Assembly: GCF_900116645.1 (NCBI RefSeq)
Contig: NZ_FPBO01000048.1
Location: 1 to 55,938, forward strand
Length of the DNA stretch: 55,938 nucleotides
From: Pseudoduganella namucuonensis
Lineage (GTDB): Bacteria; Pseudomonadota; Gammaproteobacteria; Burkholderiales; Burkholderiaceae_D
Direction of reading: 5' to 3'
This document shows, one piece after another, positions 7,760-16,558 of this stretch (its first letter is position 1; each line of letters starts with the position of its first letter). The notes under the pieces are model-generated. The model saw only the letters and a program-made list of their open reading frames with translations. It had not been told where the DNA came from and did no database searches. The position numbers and the translations under genes were made by a program.

Positions 7760-9256
7760 ATGACTGAACTCGAATTCAAATCGTTGGCCACGCAAGGCTA
7801 CAACCGTATTCCCCTGATCGCGGAAGCCTTCGCCGATCTCGAAACCCCGCTCACCCTGTACCTGAAACTGGCGCAGACGCAGAACGCCGGCAAGAACACC
7901 TTCCTGCTGGAGTCCGTCGTGGGCGGCGAGCGTTTCGGCCGCTACTCCTTCATCGGCCTGCCGGCCACCACGGTGCTGCGCAACCACGGCACCCGCACCG
8001 AGATCGTCAAGAACGGCGTGGTGATCGAGACGCACGAGGGCAATCCGCTCGAATTCATCGAGGCCTACCAGTCCCGCTTCAAGGTCGCCCTGCGCCCCGG
8101 CATGCCGCGCTTTTGCGGCGGCCTGGCCGGCTACTTCGGCTACGACTCGGTGCGCCACATCGAAAAGACGCTGGCCCACACCCAGCCCAAGGACGACCTG
8201 AATCTGCCGGAGATCCAGCTGATGGTGACGGAGGAGCTGGCCGTGATCGACAACATCTCGGGCAAGCTGTACCTGATCGTCTACGCCGACACCAGCCAGC
8301 CGGAATCGTATTCCAAGGCCCGCCAGCGCCTGAAGGACCTGCGCGCGCTGCTGCGCCGCGGCGTCGACGCGCCGGTGACCTCGGCCTCGGTGCGTACCGA
8401 AATCATCCGCGACTTCCCCAAGGAGGAGTACCTGAAGGCGGTGGCCAAGGCCCACGAGTACGTGATGGCCGGCGACCTGATGCAGGTGCAGATCGGCCAG
8501 CGCCTGCGCAAGCCCTACGTGGATTCGCCGCTGACGCTGTACCGCGCGCTGCGTTCGCTGAACCCGTCGCCGTATATGTACTTCTACAACTTCGGCGACA
8601 TGCAGATCGTCGGCGCCTCGCCCGAGATCCTGGTGCGCAACGAGACCGCCGCCGACGGCGAGAAGAAGGTCACGCTGCGCCCCATCGCCGGCACCCGCCC
8701 GCGCGGCGCCACGCCGGAGCGCGACGCCGAACTGGCCAAGGAACTGCTGGCCGACCCGAAGGAGATCGCCGAGCACGTGATGCTGATCGACCTGGCGCGC
8801 AACGACCTGGGCCGCATCTCCGACATCGGCACGGTGAAGGTCACCGACCGCATGGTCATTGAAAAGTATTCGCACGTGCAGCACATCGTCTCCAACGTGG
8901 AGGGCCGCCTGAAGGAAGGCATGTCCAACCTGGACGTGCTGCGCGCCACCTTCCCGGCCGGCACCCTGACCGGCGCGCCGAAGGTGCGCGCGATGGAGGT
9001 CATCGACGAGCTGGAGATCTCCAAGCGCGGCATCTACGGGGGCGCCTGCGGCTACCTGTCCTTCGGCGGCGAGATGGACGTGGCGATCGCCATCCGCACC
9101 GGCGTGATCAAGGACGGCATGCTGTACGTGCAGGCCGCCGCCGGCATCGTGGCGGACTCGATACCGGAAATGGAATGGCTCGAGACTGAAAACAAGGCGC
9201 GCGCCGTGCTGCGCGCGGCCGAACAAGTGCAAGACGGCCTGGATGGGGAGTTCTAA
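7760..9256 (+). CDS. trpE: anthranilate synthase component I
   Basis: Large subunit, 498 residues, that turns chorismate and ammonia into anthranilate, with ammonia supplied by TrpG. The LLES tryptophan-feedback motif is in FLLESVVGGERFGRYSF. The chorismate-binding core shows MQVQIGQRL, the segment with IAGTRPRGATPERD, LIDLARNDLGR, FPAGTLTGAPKVRAMEVI and YGGACGYLSF. An in-frame start at 7703 would place extra residues over the leader. The ATG at 7760 (MTELEFKSLA) follows GGAGAGAAG and gives the normal length. One base separates it from trpG, so the two are translationally coupled or nearly so. Confidence 0.96.
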   Translation: MTELEFKSLATQGYNRIPLIAEAFADLETPLTLYLKLAQTQNAGKNTFLLESVVGGERFGRYSFIGLPATTVLRNHGTRTEIVKNGVVIETHEGNPLEFIEAYQSRFKVALRPGMPRFCGGLAGYFGYDSVRHIEKTLAHTQPKDDLNLPEIQLMVTEELAVIDNISGKLYLIVYADTSQPESYSKARQRLKDLRALLRRGVDAPVTSASVRTEIIRDFPKEEYLKAVAKAHEYVMAGDLMQVQIGQRLRKPYVDSPLTLYRALRSLNPSPYMYFYNFGDMQIVGASPEILVRNETAADGEKKVTLRPIAGTRPRGATPERDAELAKELLADPKEIAEHVMLIDLARNDLGRISDIGTVKVTDRMVIEKYSHVQHIVSNVEGRLKEGMSNLDVLRATFPAGTLTGAPKVRAMEVIDELEISKRGIYGGACGYLSFGGEMDVAIAIRTGVIKDGMLYVQAAAGIVADSIPEMEWLETENKARAVLRAAEQVQDGLDGEF

Positions 9257-9257
9257 G

Positions 9258-9824
9258 ATGCTGCTGATGATCGACAACTACGACTCCTTCACCTACAACA
9301 TCGTGCAGTACTTCGGTGAACTGGGCGAGGACGTGCGGACCTTCCGCAACGACGAAATCACCATCGCCGAAATCGAGGCGATGAACCCGGACCGCATCTG
9401 CATCTCGCCCGGTCCGAAGGATCCGGCGCAGGCCGGCATCTCGGTCGAGGTGCTCAAGCACTTCGCGGGCAAGAAACCGATACTGGGCGTCTGCCTCGGC
9501 CACCAGGCCATCGGCGAGGCCTTCGGCGGCAAAGTGATCCGCGCCAAGCAGGTCATGCACGGCAAAACCTCCGTCATCGCGCATACGGGCGTGGGCGTCT
9601 TCAAGGACCTGCCCACCCCCTTCACGGTAATCCGCTACCACTCGCTGGCGATCGAACGCTCCTCCCTGCCTTCCTGCCTGGAAGTGACGGCGTGGACCGA
9701 CGACGGCGAGATCATGGGCGTGCGCCACAAGGACTACGACATCGAGGGCGTGCAGTTCCACCCCGAGTCCATCCTGTCCGAGCACGGACACGCCCTGCTG
9801 AAGAACTTCCTGGAACGCGCCTGA
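9258..9824 (+). CDS. trpG: anthranilate synthase component II, glutamine amidotransferase
   Basis: Class I glutamine amidotransferase of 188 residues that feeds ammonia to TrpE. The catalytic triad is visible: Cys79 in GVCLGHQAIGE, and the histidine and glutamate in VQFHPESIL. LMIDNYDSFTYN is the typical start. The ATG at 9258 has GGGGAG at 9245-9250 at the right spacing; the in-frame GTG/ATG choices further upstream lie inside the trpE end. In many bacteria this subunit also serves folate synthesis (as PabA); no separate pabA is in view. Confidence 0.95.
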   Translation: MLLMIDNYDSFTYNIVQYFGELGEDVRTFRNDEITIAEIEAMNPDRICISPGPKDPAQAGISVEVLKHFAGKKPILGVCLGHQAIGEAFGGKVIRAKQVMHGKTSVIAHTGVGVFKDLPTPFTVIRYHSLAIERSSLPSCLEVTAWTDDGEIMGVRHKDYDIEGVQFHPESILSEHGHALLKNFLERA

Positions 9825-9909
9825 GGGCAGCGGCGCCGCGCCCACGGGGCGCGCGCCCGTCCCGTCGTTCCACGTTGCCGTATAGCGCTATCTGACCCAA
9901 GGAATTGCC

Positions 9910-10968
9910 ATGCCCGCCACTCATCCAGTTCATCAAATCACCCACCAGGAAGCCCTGCTGCGCTGCATCGAACACCGTGAGATCTTCCACGACGAGATGC
10001 TGCACCTGTTCCGCCAGATCATGTCCGGCGAAATGTCGCCCGTGATGATTTCGGCCCTGATCATGGGCCTGCGCGTGAAGAAGGAAACCATCGGCGAGAT
10101 CGCCGCCGCCGCCCAGGTGATGCGCGAGTTCTCGACCAAGGTGCCGATGGCCGACACCACCAACCTGCTCGACATCGTCGGCACCGGCGGCGACGGCGCG
10201 CACACCTTCAACATCTCCACCACCGCCATGTTCGTGGCGGCGGCGGCCGGCGCGCGCGTGGCCAAGCACGGCGGACGCAGCGTGTCATCCTCGTCCGGCT
10301 CAGCCGACGTGATCGAATCGCTGGGCGCCAACATCAACCTGAAGCCCGAGCAGATCGCGCAATCCATCGCGCAGACCGGCATCGGCTTCATGTTCGCGCC
10401 CAACCACCACTCGGCCATGAAGCACGTGGCGCCGGTGCGCCGCGAACTGGGCGTGCGCTCCATCTTCAACATCCTGGGACCGCTGACCAATCCGGCCGGC
10501 GCGCCCAACATCCTGATGGGCGTGTTCCACGCCGACCTGGTCGGCATCCAGGTGCGCGTGCTGCAGCGCCTGGGCGCGCAGCACGCGGTGGTCGTGTACG
10601 GCAAGGACAATATGGACGAGGTGTCGCTGGGCGCCGCCACCATGGTGGGCGAACTGGTGAACGGCGAGATCCGCGAATACGAGATCCATCCCGAGGACTT
10701 CGGCCTGTCCATGATCGCCAGCCGCAACCTGAAGGTGGCCGACGCGGCCGAATCGAAGGCCAAGATGTTCGAGGCGCTGCGCGGCGAACCCGGCGCGGCG
10801 CACGACATCGTGGCGCTGAACGCCGGCACCGCGCTGTACGCGGCCGGCGTGGCCTCGTCCATCGAGGACGGCCTGGCCAAGGCGCGCGCGGCGATTTCGT
10901 CCGGCGCGGCGCTGGCCAAGGTGGAGCAGTTCGTCGAAGCGACGCAGCGGCTCGGCGCCGCCAACTGA
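9910..10968 (+). CDS. trpD: anthranilate phosphoribosyltransferase
   Basis: Enzyme of 352 residues that joins anthranilate to phosphoribosyl pyrophosphate, the second step of tryptophan synthesis. The PRPP site is IVGTGGDGAHTFNIST, followed by AKHGGRSVSSSSGSADVIE. The anthranilate region includes FAPNHHSAMKHVAPVRRELG and FNILGPLTNPAGA. The start follows CCAAGGAATTGCC. The 85-base gap after trpG is the longest inside the operon and is GC-rich with no recognised signal. It is followed within 10 bases by the LysE-type gene. Confidence 0.96.
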   Translation: MPATHPVHQITHQEALLRCIEHREIFHDEMLHLFRQIMSGEMSPVMISALIMGLRVKKETIGEIAAAAQVMREFSTKVPMADTTNLLDIVGTGGDGAHTFNISTTAMFVAAAAGARVAKHGGRSVSSSSGSADVIESLGANINLKPEQIAQSIAQTGIGFMFAPNHHSAMKHVAPVRRELGVRSIFNILGPLTNPAGAPNILMGVFHADLVGIQVRVLQRLGAQHAVVVYGKDNMDEVSLGAATMVGELVNGEIREYEIHPEDFGLSMIASRNLKVADAAESKAKMFEALRGEPGAAHDIVALNAGTALYAAGVASSIEDGLAKARAAISSGAALAKVEQFVEATQRLGAAN

Positions 10969-10978
10969 CGGGGGCCCT

Positions 10979-11674
10979 GTGTACGGCATACACGACCTGA
11001 CGCTGTTCATCGTTTCCGGCCTGCTGCTGAACATCATGCCGGGGCCGGACTCGCTGCTGATCATGGCGCGCAGCGCCACCCAGGGCTGGCGCGCCGGCTG
11101 CGCGGCGGCGCTGGGCATAGGCGCCGGCACCATGGTGCACGTGACCGCCGCCGCGGTGGGCATCTCCGCCCTGCTGGCCACCTCCGCCGCCGCGTTCAGC
11201 GTGGTGAAATGGGTGGGCGCGGCGTACATCATCTACATGGGCGTCGGCATGCTGCGCGCGCGCTTGAAACCAGAGGCGGAACCTGGGGACAGACCCTCCG
11301 CGCCACACACCTCCGCAGAGTTCGGGGCTGCCGATCGCGGGTCTGTCCCCGGTTTGAAGCCGCAGGCTTACGGCCGCATCTTCGCGCAAGGCTTCCTGAC
11401 CAACGTCCTGAACCCCAAGGTCGCCCTGTTTTTCCTGGCCTTCGTGCCGCAATTCATCTCGGCCGATTCCAGCAACAAGGCCGCCGCCTTCTTCATCCTG
11501 GGCTGCATCTTCAACGTCAACGGCATGTTGTGGTGCAACGGCCTGGCGCTGTTCACCGCTTTCGCCAGCGCGCGCCTGAAGGTGAAACCGCTGGTGGCGC
11601 TGTGGCTGAACCGCGTCACCGGAGGCCTGTTCCTCGCGCTCGGCGCGCGGCTGGCCCTGTCCGAACAACATTGA
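10979..11674 (+). CDS. LysE/RhtB-type amino-acid exporter with an in-frame insert
   Basis: Inner-membrane protein of 231 residues with the RhtB plan: GLLLNIMPGPDSLLIMARS in helix 1, GIGAGTMVHVTAAAVGISALL, then after the loop FAQGFLTNVLNPKVALFFLAFVPQF. RhtB proteins are usually near 206 residues; the excess lies at residues 101-125 in the cytoplasmic loop between helices 3 and 4 and is a palindromic element. The start is GTG at 10979, ten bases after trpD. The gene sits between trpD and trpC, so export of tryptophan or an aromatic intermediate is a fair inference but is not shown by the sequence. Confidence 0.85.
   Translation: MYGIHDLTLFIVSGLLLNIMPGPDSLLIMARSATQGWRAGCAAALGIGAGTMVHVTAAAVGISALLATSAAAFSVVKWVGAAYIIYMGVGMLRARLKPEAEPGDRPSAPHTSAEFGAADRGSVPGLKPQAYGRIFAQGFLTNVLNPKVALFFLAFVPQFISADSSNKAAAFFILGCIFNVNGMLWCNGLALFTAFASARLKVKPLVALWLNRVTGGLFLALGARLALSEQH
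11280..11354. repeat. 75-bp palindromic element inside the LysE-type gene (GGGGACAGACCC type)
   Basis: Left arm AACCTGGGGACAGACCC (11280-11296) pairs with right arm GGGTCTGTCCCCGGTT (11339-11354) except for one bulged T. The family differs in sequence from the gph element but matches it in size and plan. Flanking it, TTGAAACCAGAGGC (11264-11277) and TTGAAGCCGCAGGC (11354-11367) agree at 11 of 14 places and may be an aged target duplication. If so the net insertion is 90 bases, which keeps the frame. Confidence 0.75.
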
Positions 11675-11684
11675 GAGCATCACC

Positions 11685-12485
11685 ATGTCCGATATCCTGA
11701 ACCAGATCCTGGCCACCAAGGCCGACGAAGTGGCCGCCGCCAAGAAGCACCGCGGCCTGGCCAGCCTGCGCGCCGAAGTCGAGGGCGACGCCGAACTGCG
11801 CCAGAACCTGCGCGGCTTCGAAGCCAGCCTGCGCAAGAGCATCGCCGCCGGCGCGCCCGGCGTGATCGCCGAGGTGAAGAAGGCCTCGCCGTCCAAGGGC
11901 GTGATCCGCGCCGACTTCCGCCCGGCCGACATCGCCCACAGCTACGAAACGCATGGCGCGTCCTGCCTGTCCGTGCTGACCGACGTGCACTACTTCCAGG
12001 GCAACGAGGAGTACCTGCGGCAGGCGCGCGCCGCCTGCGGCATCCCGGTGCTGCGCAAGGACTTCATGATCGACATGTACCAGATCTACGAGGCGCGCGC
12101 GATGGGCGCGGACTGCATCCTGCTGATCGTCTCCGCGTTGGACCACGGCCTGATGGCCGAGATGGAGGCCTGCGCCCACGAGCTGGGCATGGGCGTGCTG
12201 ATCGAATCGCACGACGGCGACGAACTGGCCGCCGCGCTCAAGCTGAAAAGCAATCTGATCGGCATCAACAACCGCAGCCTGCGCACCTTCGAGACCTCGC
12301 TCGACACCACGCTGGGCCTGCTGGACCGCATCCCATCCGGGCGCCTCGTGATCACCGAATCCGGTATTCTCAATGGCGAGGACGTGAAACGCATGCGCGA
12401 CGCGGATGTGCACGGTTTCCTGGTCGGCGAGGCCTTCATGCGCGCGCCGGACCCGGGAGCCGAACTGCGGCGCCTGTTCGGCTAA
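11685..12485 (+). CDS. trpC: indole-3-glycerol phosphate synthase
   Basis: TIM-barrel enzyme of 266 residues that closes the indole ring from CdRP. Seen are VIAEVKKASPSKGVIRADF with the catalytic lysine, SVLTDVHYFQGNEEYL, PVLRKDFMIDMYQIYEARAMGAD, LIGINNRSLRTFET and ITESGILNGEDV. Length is normal for the single-domain form. It is ten bases after the LysE-type gene and is the last trp gene here; trpF, trpB and trpA are not in the window. Confidence 0.96.
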   Translation: MSDILNQILATKADEVAAAKKHRGLASLRAEVEGDAELRQNLRGFEASLRKSIAAGAPGVIAEVKKASPSKGVIRADFRPADIAHSYETHGASCLSVLTDVHYFQGNEEYLRQARAACGIPVLRKDFMIDMYQIYEARAMGADCILLIVSALDHGLMAEMEACAHELGMGVLIESHDGDELAAALKLKSNLIGINNRSLRTFETSLDTTLGLLDRIPSGRLVITESGILNGEDVKRMRDADVHGFLVGEAFMRAPDPGAELRRLFG

Positions 12486-12511
12486 ATGGTTTTTGCTTGC
12501 GGAGGCCCGCC

Positions 12512-13003
12512 ATGGGCGCTTTCCGGTACGTTGCAGCGCTGATTCCCCTGGCCATGCTGCTGGCCTCCTGCCACAAACCTCCGCCGCGCCTGCCGGCGGC
12601 GCCGGTGACCATTCCGCGCACCCCGTTGCCCGCCGAGACCGTTCCGGCGCCGCTGCTCCCCGCCATCGACAGCGTGGACGACTACAAGCGGGTGCTGGCT
12701 GCGCAGATCATGAGGGCCAACCCGGACGCCGTGTTCAGCGGCGCCATCCCGCCGCTGCTGACCGCCATCGTGGTGCTGGAGCTGAAGGTGGACGGCGACG
12801 GCGCCATCCGCACCCTGCGCGTGGCGCGCGCGCGCGACCAGAAGGCGGCCGGCATCGCCGAGGCCATCATGCGCCAGGCCGCGCCCTACCCCAGGCCGGG
12901 CAAGCTGATGCGGCAGCACCACAAGACCTTCGACTTCTCCGAGACCTTCCTGTTCAACAAGGATTATCGCTTCCAGCTGCGGACGCTGGCGCCGGTGCAG
13001 TAG
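12512..13003 (+). CDS. lipoprotein with TonB C-terminal-like domain
   Basis: A 163-residue exported protein. The signal peptide ends in AMLLASCHK, a lipobox. A proline-rich stretch follows (PPPRLPAAPVTIPRTPLP), then a domain with VVLELKVDGDGAIRTLRV and a FDFSETFLFNKDYRFQLRTL end that recalls the TonB C-terminal fold. The ATG at 12512 has GGAGG at 12501-12505; an upstream in-frame TTG would overlap that site. No ExbB/ExbD genes are near, and a lipid anchor is unusual for an energy transducer, so the role may be structural. Its last 50 bases overlap the end of the convergent cyclase gene. Confidence 0.65.
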   Translation: MGAFRYVAALIPLAMLLASCHKPPPRLPAAPVTIPRTPLPAETVPAPLLPAIDSVDDYKRVLAAQIMRANPDAVFSGAIPPLLTAIVVLELKVDGDGAIRTLRVARARDQKAAGIAEAIMRQAAPYPRPGKLMRQHHKTFDFSETFLFNKDYRFQLRTLAPVQ

Positions 13004-14162
13004 CGGGCGCGGGCGTCTCCGACACCTCCACGCGGTCGCGGCCGTTGGCCTTGGCGCGGTACAGCGCCGCGTCCGCGCGCGCCAGCAGGCCGTCCAGCGA
13101 TTCCTCGTCCGAGGCGTGGCTGGCGATGCCGATGCTGACCGTGCAGGCCGGCAGCCTGTGCCCGGGACCGCCCGGCAGCGCGGCGCGGATGCGCTCCGCC
13201 GCCTGCACGGCGCTGGGCGGTTCCGCGTCCGACAGCAGCACCACGAATTCCTCGCCGCCGAAGCGCGCCACCGCGTCGATTTCGCGCAGCGCCTGGGCGA
13301 TGGCGCGCGCCACGTGGATCAGCACCCGGTCGCCCATGAGGTGGCCATGCTTGTCGTTGACCAGCTTGAAGTGGTCCAGGTCGATGATCATCAGGGTCAG
13401 CGGCCGCCCGCTGCGGCGCAACAACGCGCGCTGGCGTTCGTACGCCCGCGCGAAGCCGCGCCGGTTCAGCACACCGGTCAGCGGATCGTGCGTGGAGCGG
13501 CTTTCGAGCACGGTCTGCAGCCGCCGCGTGGCCATGGTCATGAAGGCCACGGTCAGCATCAGCGCCATGAAGTTGGCCATGGCCAGGTAGAGATTGGCCA
13601 CGCCGCTGTCCAGCAGCACATCGACGCTGGCGCCGCCGGACAGCAGCGCCAGGCAGCCCCGGCTCAGCACCACCGCCGACTGCAGCGTCAGCAGCGCGCC
13701 GAAGAAGCGGGTGGAGAAATGCCGCGCGCCGTGGCGCAGCACCAGCCGCACCTGCGCCGCGTAGAACACGAACGCCAGGAAGGAGAAGGTGGCGACGCGC
13801 GCCATGAAGTCCGGCGCCACCAGCAGCCACCAGCCCACGCCCAGCACGCCGGCCAGCCAGGTGCCGTGGAACAAACGCCACGACGGCGGTTGGCCGAAGA
13901 ATTCCTGCGTGCCTATCATCGACAGGCCTATGCCCCAGAACAGCAGCGCGTTGGTGGCCATCAGCGCCACCTTGGGCGGCAGCGTGTCGCGCAGCATGAA
14001 GGCGACCGCCGCGCCCACCACGCACAGCAGGCCCAGGGCCCAGCGGCCCAGGCCCTTCACCTCGTCGCCGAAGCTGTTGTGGCAGGAATACATGACGATG
14101 CTCATCGCGCCACTCATCAGCGTGGTCATGAACAGCACCGTCCATGGATCGAGGGGGATCAC
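12954..14162 (-). CDS. membrane diguanylate cyclase (GGDEF)
   Basis: A 402-residue protein with about six hydrophobic helices in the first 210 residues, then a GGDEF domain that makes cyclic di-GMP from two GTP. The active site reads RFGGEEFVVLL. The inhibitory I-site RxxD is present as REID five residues before it, so product feedback is likely. DHDPLTGVLNRRGF-type and IDLDHFKLVND motifs are intact. The start is taken as GTG at 14162, which overlaps the TGA of the M61 gene as GTGA. An open frame continues upstream in the same phase, but that part is out of frame with the peptidase and is not real. The 3' end overlaps the facing lipoprotein gene. Confidence 0.85.
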   Translation of the reverse strand: MIPLDPWTVLFMTTLMSGAMSIVMYSCHNSFGDEVKGLGRWALGLLCVVGAAVAFMLRDTLPPKVALMATNALLFWGIGLSMIGTQEFFGQPPSWRLFHGTWLAGVLGVGWWLLVAPDFMARVATFSFLAFVFYAAQVRLVLRHGARHFSTRFFGALLTLQSAVVLSRGCLALLSGGASVDVLLDSGVANLYLAMANFMALMLTVAFMTMATRRLQTVLESRSTHDPLTGVLNRRGFARAYERQRALLRRSGRPLTLMIIDLDHFKLVNDKHGHLMGDRVLIHVARAIAQALREIDAVARFGGEEFVVLLSDAEPPSAVQAAERIRAALPGGPGHRLPACTVSIGIASHASDEESLDGLLARADAALYRAKANGRDRVEVSETPAPATAPAPASAAGSDNPC

Positions 14163-15976
14163 CGCACGGCGGTGGGACGCAAGGGACCGCTGGATTTCTT
14201 GCCGGCCTCGTCCAGCGCCAGCGTCACGCCGGGCACGCGCTCGCCCTGCAGTCGCGCGCGGAAGGTCTGCAGCTCGTCGCGCCGGAAGGCGTGGATCTCG
14301 ACGCTGGCGCCCACCGCGTAGCGGCCCAGCAGCGCGTCCAGGTTGGCGGGCGTGACGCGCAGGCCGTCGATGGCCACCAGCAGGTCGCCCGCCGACAGGC
14401 CGGCCTGGTGCGCGGCGCCGCCCTCGTGCACGCTGGAGAGCTTGCAGTCGGCGCCGTCGCGGCCCAGGTTGACGTCCAGGCTGGGCTTGTTCGATTTGCG
14501 CTCCTCGCTGTACTTCACGCCGAACGGCGCCAGCAGCTTGGCCAGCGGCAGGTCCTCGGTGCCGCGCACGTACTTCTCGAAGAAGGGCTTCAGCTTGGCG
14601 CCGCTGACCTCGTCCACCAGCGCCTCCACCTCGGCCGGGGTCACGCCGCGGCCGGCGCCGTTGTAGAAGTCGCGGCCATAGCGCTGCCACAGCGCCAGCA
14701 TCACGTCGTCCAGCGATTTCGCGCCGACGGTCTTGGCGCGTATCGTCAAGTCCAGCGCCAGGCCCACCAGCGAACCCTTGGTGTAGTAGCTGACGATGGC
14801 GTTGGGCGCGTTCTCGTCCTGGCGGTAGTACTTGCCCCAGGCGTCGAAGCTGGAATCGGCCACGCTCTGCTTCAGGCGCCCGGCGCCGCGCAGCACGCCG
14901 CCCACGGTCTTGCCCAGCATTTTGAAATAGGCCTTCTCGGCGATCACGCCCGCGCGCACCAGCATCAGGTCGTCGTAATAACTGGTGAAGCCCTCGAACA
15001 GCCACAGCAGCGGCGTGTAGTTCTCCACCGCCAGGTCGTAGGGCGCGAACGCGGCGGGCTTGATGCGCTTGACGTTCCAGGTGTGGAAGTACTCGTGGCT
15101 GCACAGGCCCAGGAACTTCAGGTAGCCCTCGCCGATGTCCGCGCCCTTGGGCGTGGCGGTGGTGGGCAGGTCGGCGCGGGCGCAGATCAGCGCCGTCGAG
15201 GCGCGGTGTTCCAGGCCGCCGTAGCCGTCGCCCACCGCCATCGTCATGAAGACGTAGCGGTCCATCGGCGCCTTCTTCGTTTTCGGCTCGAAGAACAGGA
15301 TCTGGGTTTCGCAGATGGCTTTCAGGTCCGCGCACAGGCGCGCCATGTCCAGATTGGGCACGCGGCCGGTGATGACGACGTCGTGCGGCACGCCGTGCGC
15401 CTTGAAGGTGGCGAGCGCGAAATCGCCCATCTCCACCGGGTGGTCTATCAGTTCGTCGTAGTCGGCGGCGATGTAGGTGCCGAAGCCGTAGCGCTTGGCC
15501 TTCAGCTCGGGCAGCGCGGTGGCCACGCGCCAGTTCCGCGCGGCGGGGTCGGCGGGACGCTGGATGTCCACCGTGTGCGGCGCGTCCTCCTGGCCGGCCA
15601 CGCGCAGGAACACACTGGTGCCGTTGAAGAAGGCGTGGGTCTGGTCCATGTGGGCGGCGCGCACCGACAGGTCCCAGGCGTAGACCTCGTATACCACCGT
15701 CAGTTCGCCGTCGACCGGCGCGGCCTGCCAGGAGTGCTTGTCCAGCTTCGCCAGCTTGACCGCCTGGCCGCCCGCCTCGGCGCGGATGCGCACGATGTTG
15801 CGCGAGAACTCGCGGATCATGTAGCTGCCGGGGATCCAGGCCGGCAGCGCCAGCACCTGGCCCTCCGGCGCGGGATTCTGCACGCTCAGCGTGACCTGGA
15901 AGATGTGGCCGGCCAGGTCCTTGGCGGTGATGGCGTAGCTGACGCCGTTCTTTCTGCTTGGTACGGTCTTCTTCAT
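14159..15976 (-). CDS. M61 family metallopeptidase with PDZ domain
   Basis: A 605-residue protein. An N-terminal beta domain with ALPAWIPGSYMIREFSRN is followed by a thermolysin-like domain with the zinc motif HEYFHTWNVKRIKP (His294, Glu295, His298) and the third ligand Glu328 in LFEGFTSYYDD. A PDZ domain lies near residues 500-560 (HQAGLSAGDLLVAIDGLRV). Known members are aminopeptidases that prefer glycine or alanine. No signal peptide is seen, so it may act in the cytoplasm. The start follows AGGATAA. It is two bases after the mocA-like gene and overlaps the cyclase by four. Confidence 0.88.
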   Translation of the reverse strand: MKKTVPSRKNGVSYAITAKDLAGHIFQVTLSVQNPAPEGQVLALPAWIPGSYMIREFSRNIVRIRAEAGGQAVKLAKLDKHSWQAAPVDGELTVVYEVYAWDLSVRAAHMDQTHAFFNGTSVFLRVAGQEDAPHTVDIQRPADPAARNWRVATALPELKAKRYGFGTYIAADYDELIDHPVEMGDFALATFKAHGVPHDVVITGRVPNLDMARLCADLKAICETQILFFEPKTKKAPMDRYVFMTMAVGDGYGGLEHRASTALICARADLPTTATPKGADIGEGYLKFLGLCSHEYFHTWNVKRIKPAAFAPYDLAVENYTPLLWLFEGFTSYYDDLMLVRAGVIAEKAYFKMLGKTVGGVLRGAGRLKQSVADSSFDAWGKYYRQDENAPNAIVSYYTKGSLVGLALDLTIRAKTVGAKSLDDVMLALWQRYGRDFYNGAGRGVTPAEVEALVDEVSGAKLKPFFEKYVRGTEDLPLAKLLAPFGVKYSEERKSNKPSLDVNLGRDGADCKLSSVHEGGAAHQAGLSAGDLLVAIDGLRVTPANLDALLGRYAVGASVEIHAFRRDELQTFRARLQGERVPGVTLALDEAGKKSSGPLRPTAVR

Positions 15977-15978
15977 GT

Positions 15979-16554
15979 TTATCCTTGTCGGTGCAGGTCC
16001 TCCGGCGTGTCGATGTCGCGCAGGATGCCGCCATCGTCCACGCCCACTTCCCGCACCGGGAATTGCCTCAATATGCCGCGCGCCCCCTGGTCGCCTTCCA
16101 GCGCCAGCAACCGCGACAGGTGCGGGCGGCCGAACCCCACCGGGTTGCCGCGCTTGCCCCGGTACACCGGCGCGGCGATGTCCGCGCCCTCTTCCAGGGC
16201 GGATTTCAGTGATTGTATTGTAGATGGCGCCACGTGGGGCATGTCGCCCAACGCGACGATCCAGCCGTCCGCGTCCGCCGCGTGGCGGATGGCGTGCATC
16301 AGGGAGGCGGCCATGCCGGTGTCGGCCAGCTCGCAGACGATGGTGTCGCAGCCCAGCGCGCGCAGCTCGGCGGCCACCGCCTCGCCGCCGGGGCGGACCA
16401 CGGCGACCACGCGCGGCAGGACCGACAGCAGCGTTTGGGCGCTTGCCGCGACCACCGAGGTCTGCGTGAGCGGCTGCAGCAGCTTGTCGCGCGCGCCGGA
16501 AGGGTCGAAGCGGCTACCACGTCCGGCGGCCAGCAGGATGCCGGTGATGGCCAT
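15979..16554 (-). CDS. mocA: MocA-type molybdenum cofactor nucleotidyltransferase
   Basis: A 191-residue MobA/MocA-fold enzyme. LLAAGRGSRF is the nucleotide-binding loop, with VALGDMPHVAPSTI and the ending segment RGNPVGFGRPHLSRLLAL. MocA adds CMP to molybdopterin, giving the MCD cofactor used by xanthine-oxidase-family enzymes. The gene lies four bases after the large subunit of just such an enzyme, which supports MocA rather than MobA. The assignment between the two rests mostly on this context. Confidence 0.8.
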   Translation of the reverse strand: MAITGILLAAGRGSRFDPSGARDKLLQPLTQTSVVAASAQTLLSVLPRVVAVVRPGGEAVAAELRALGCDTIVCELADTGMAASLMHAIRHAADADGWIVALGDMPHVAPSTIQSLKSALEEGADIAAPVYRGKRGNPVGFGRPHLSRLLALEGDQGARGILRQFPVREVGVDDGGILRDIDTPEDLHRQG

Positions 16555-16558
16555 GCCC

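Noticed and set aside
12954..16034. A 1026-codon frame that would fuse upstream sequence to the diguanylate cyclase
   Set aside because: The upstream part is out of frame with the M61 peptidase, which has all its catalytic residues. The cyclase start at 14162 with GTGA overlap is sufficient.
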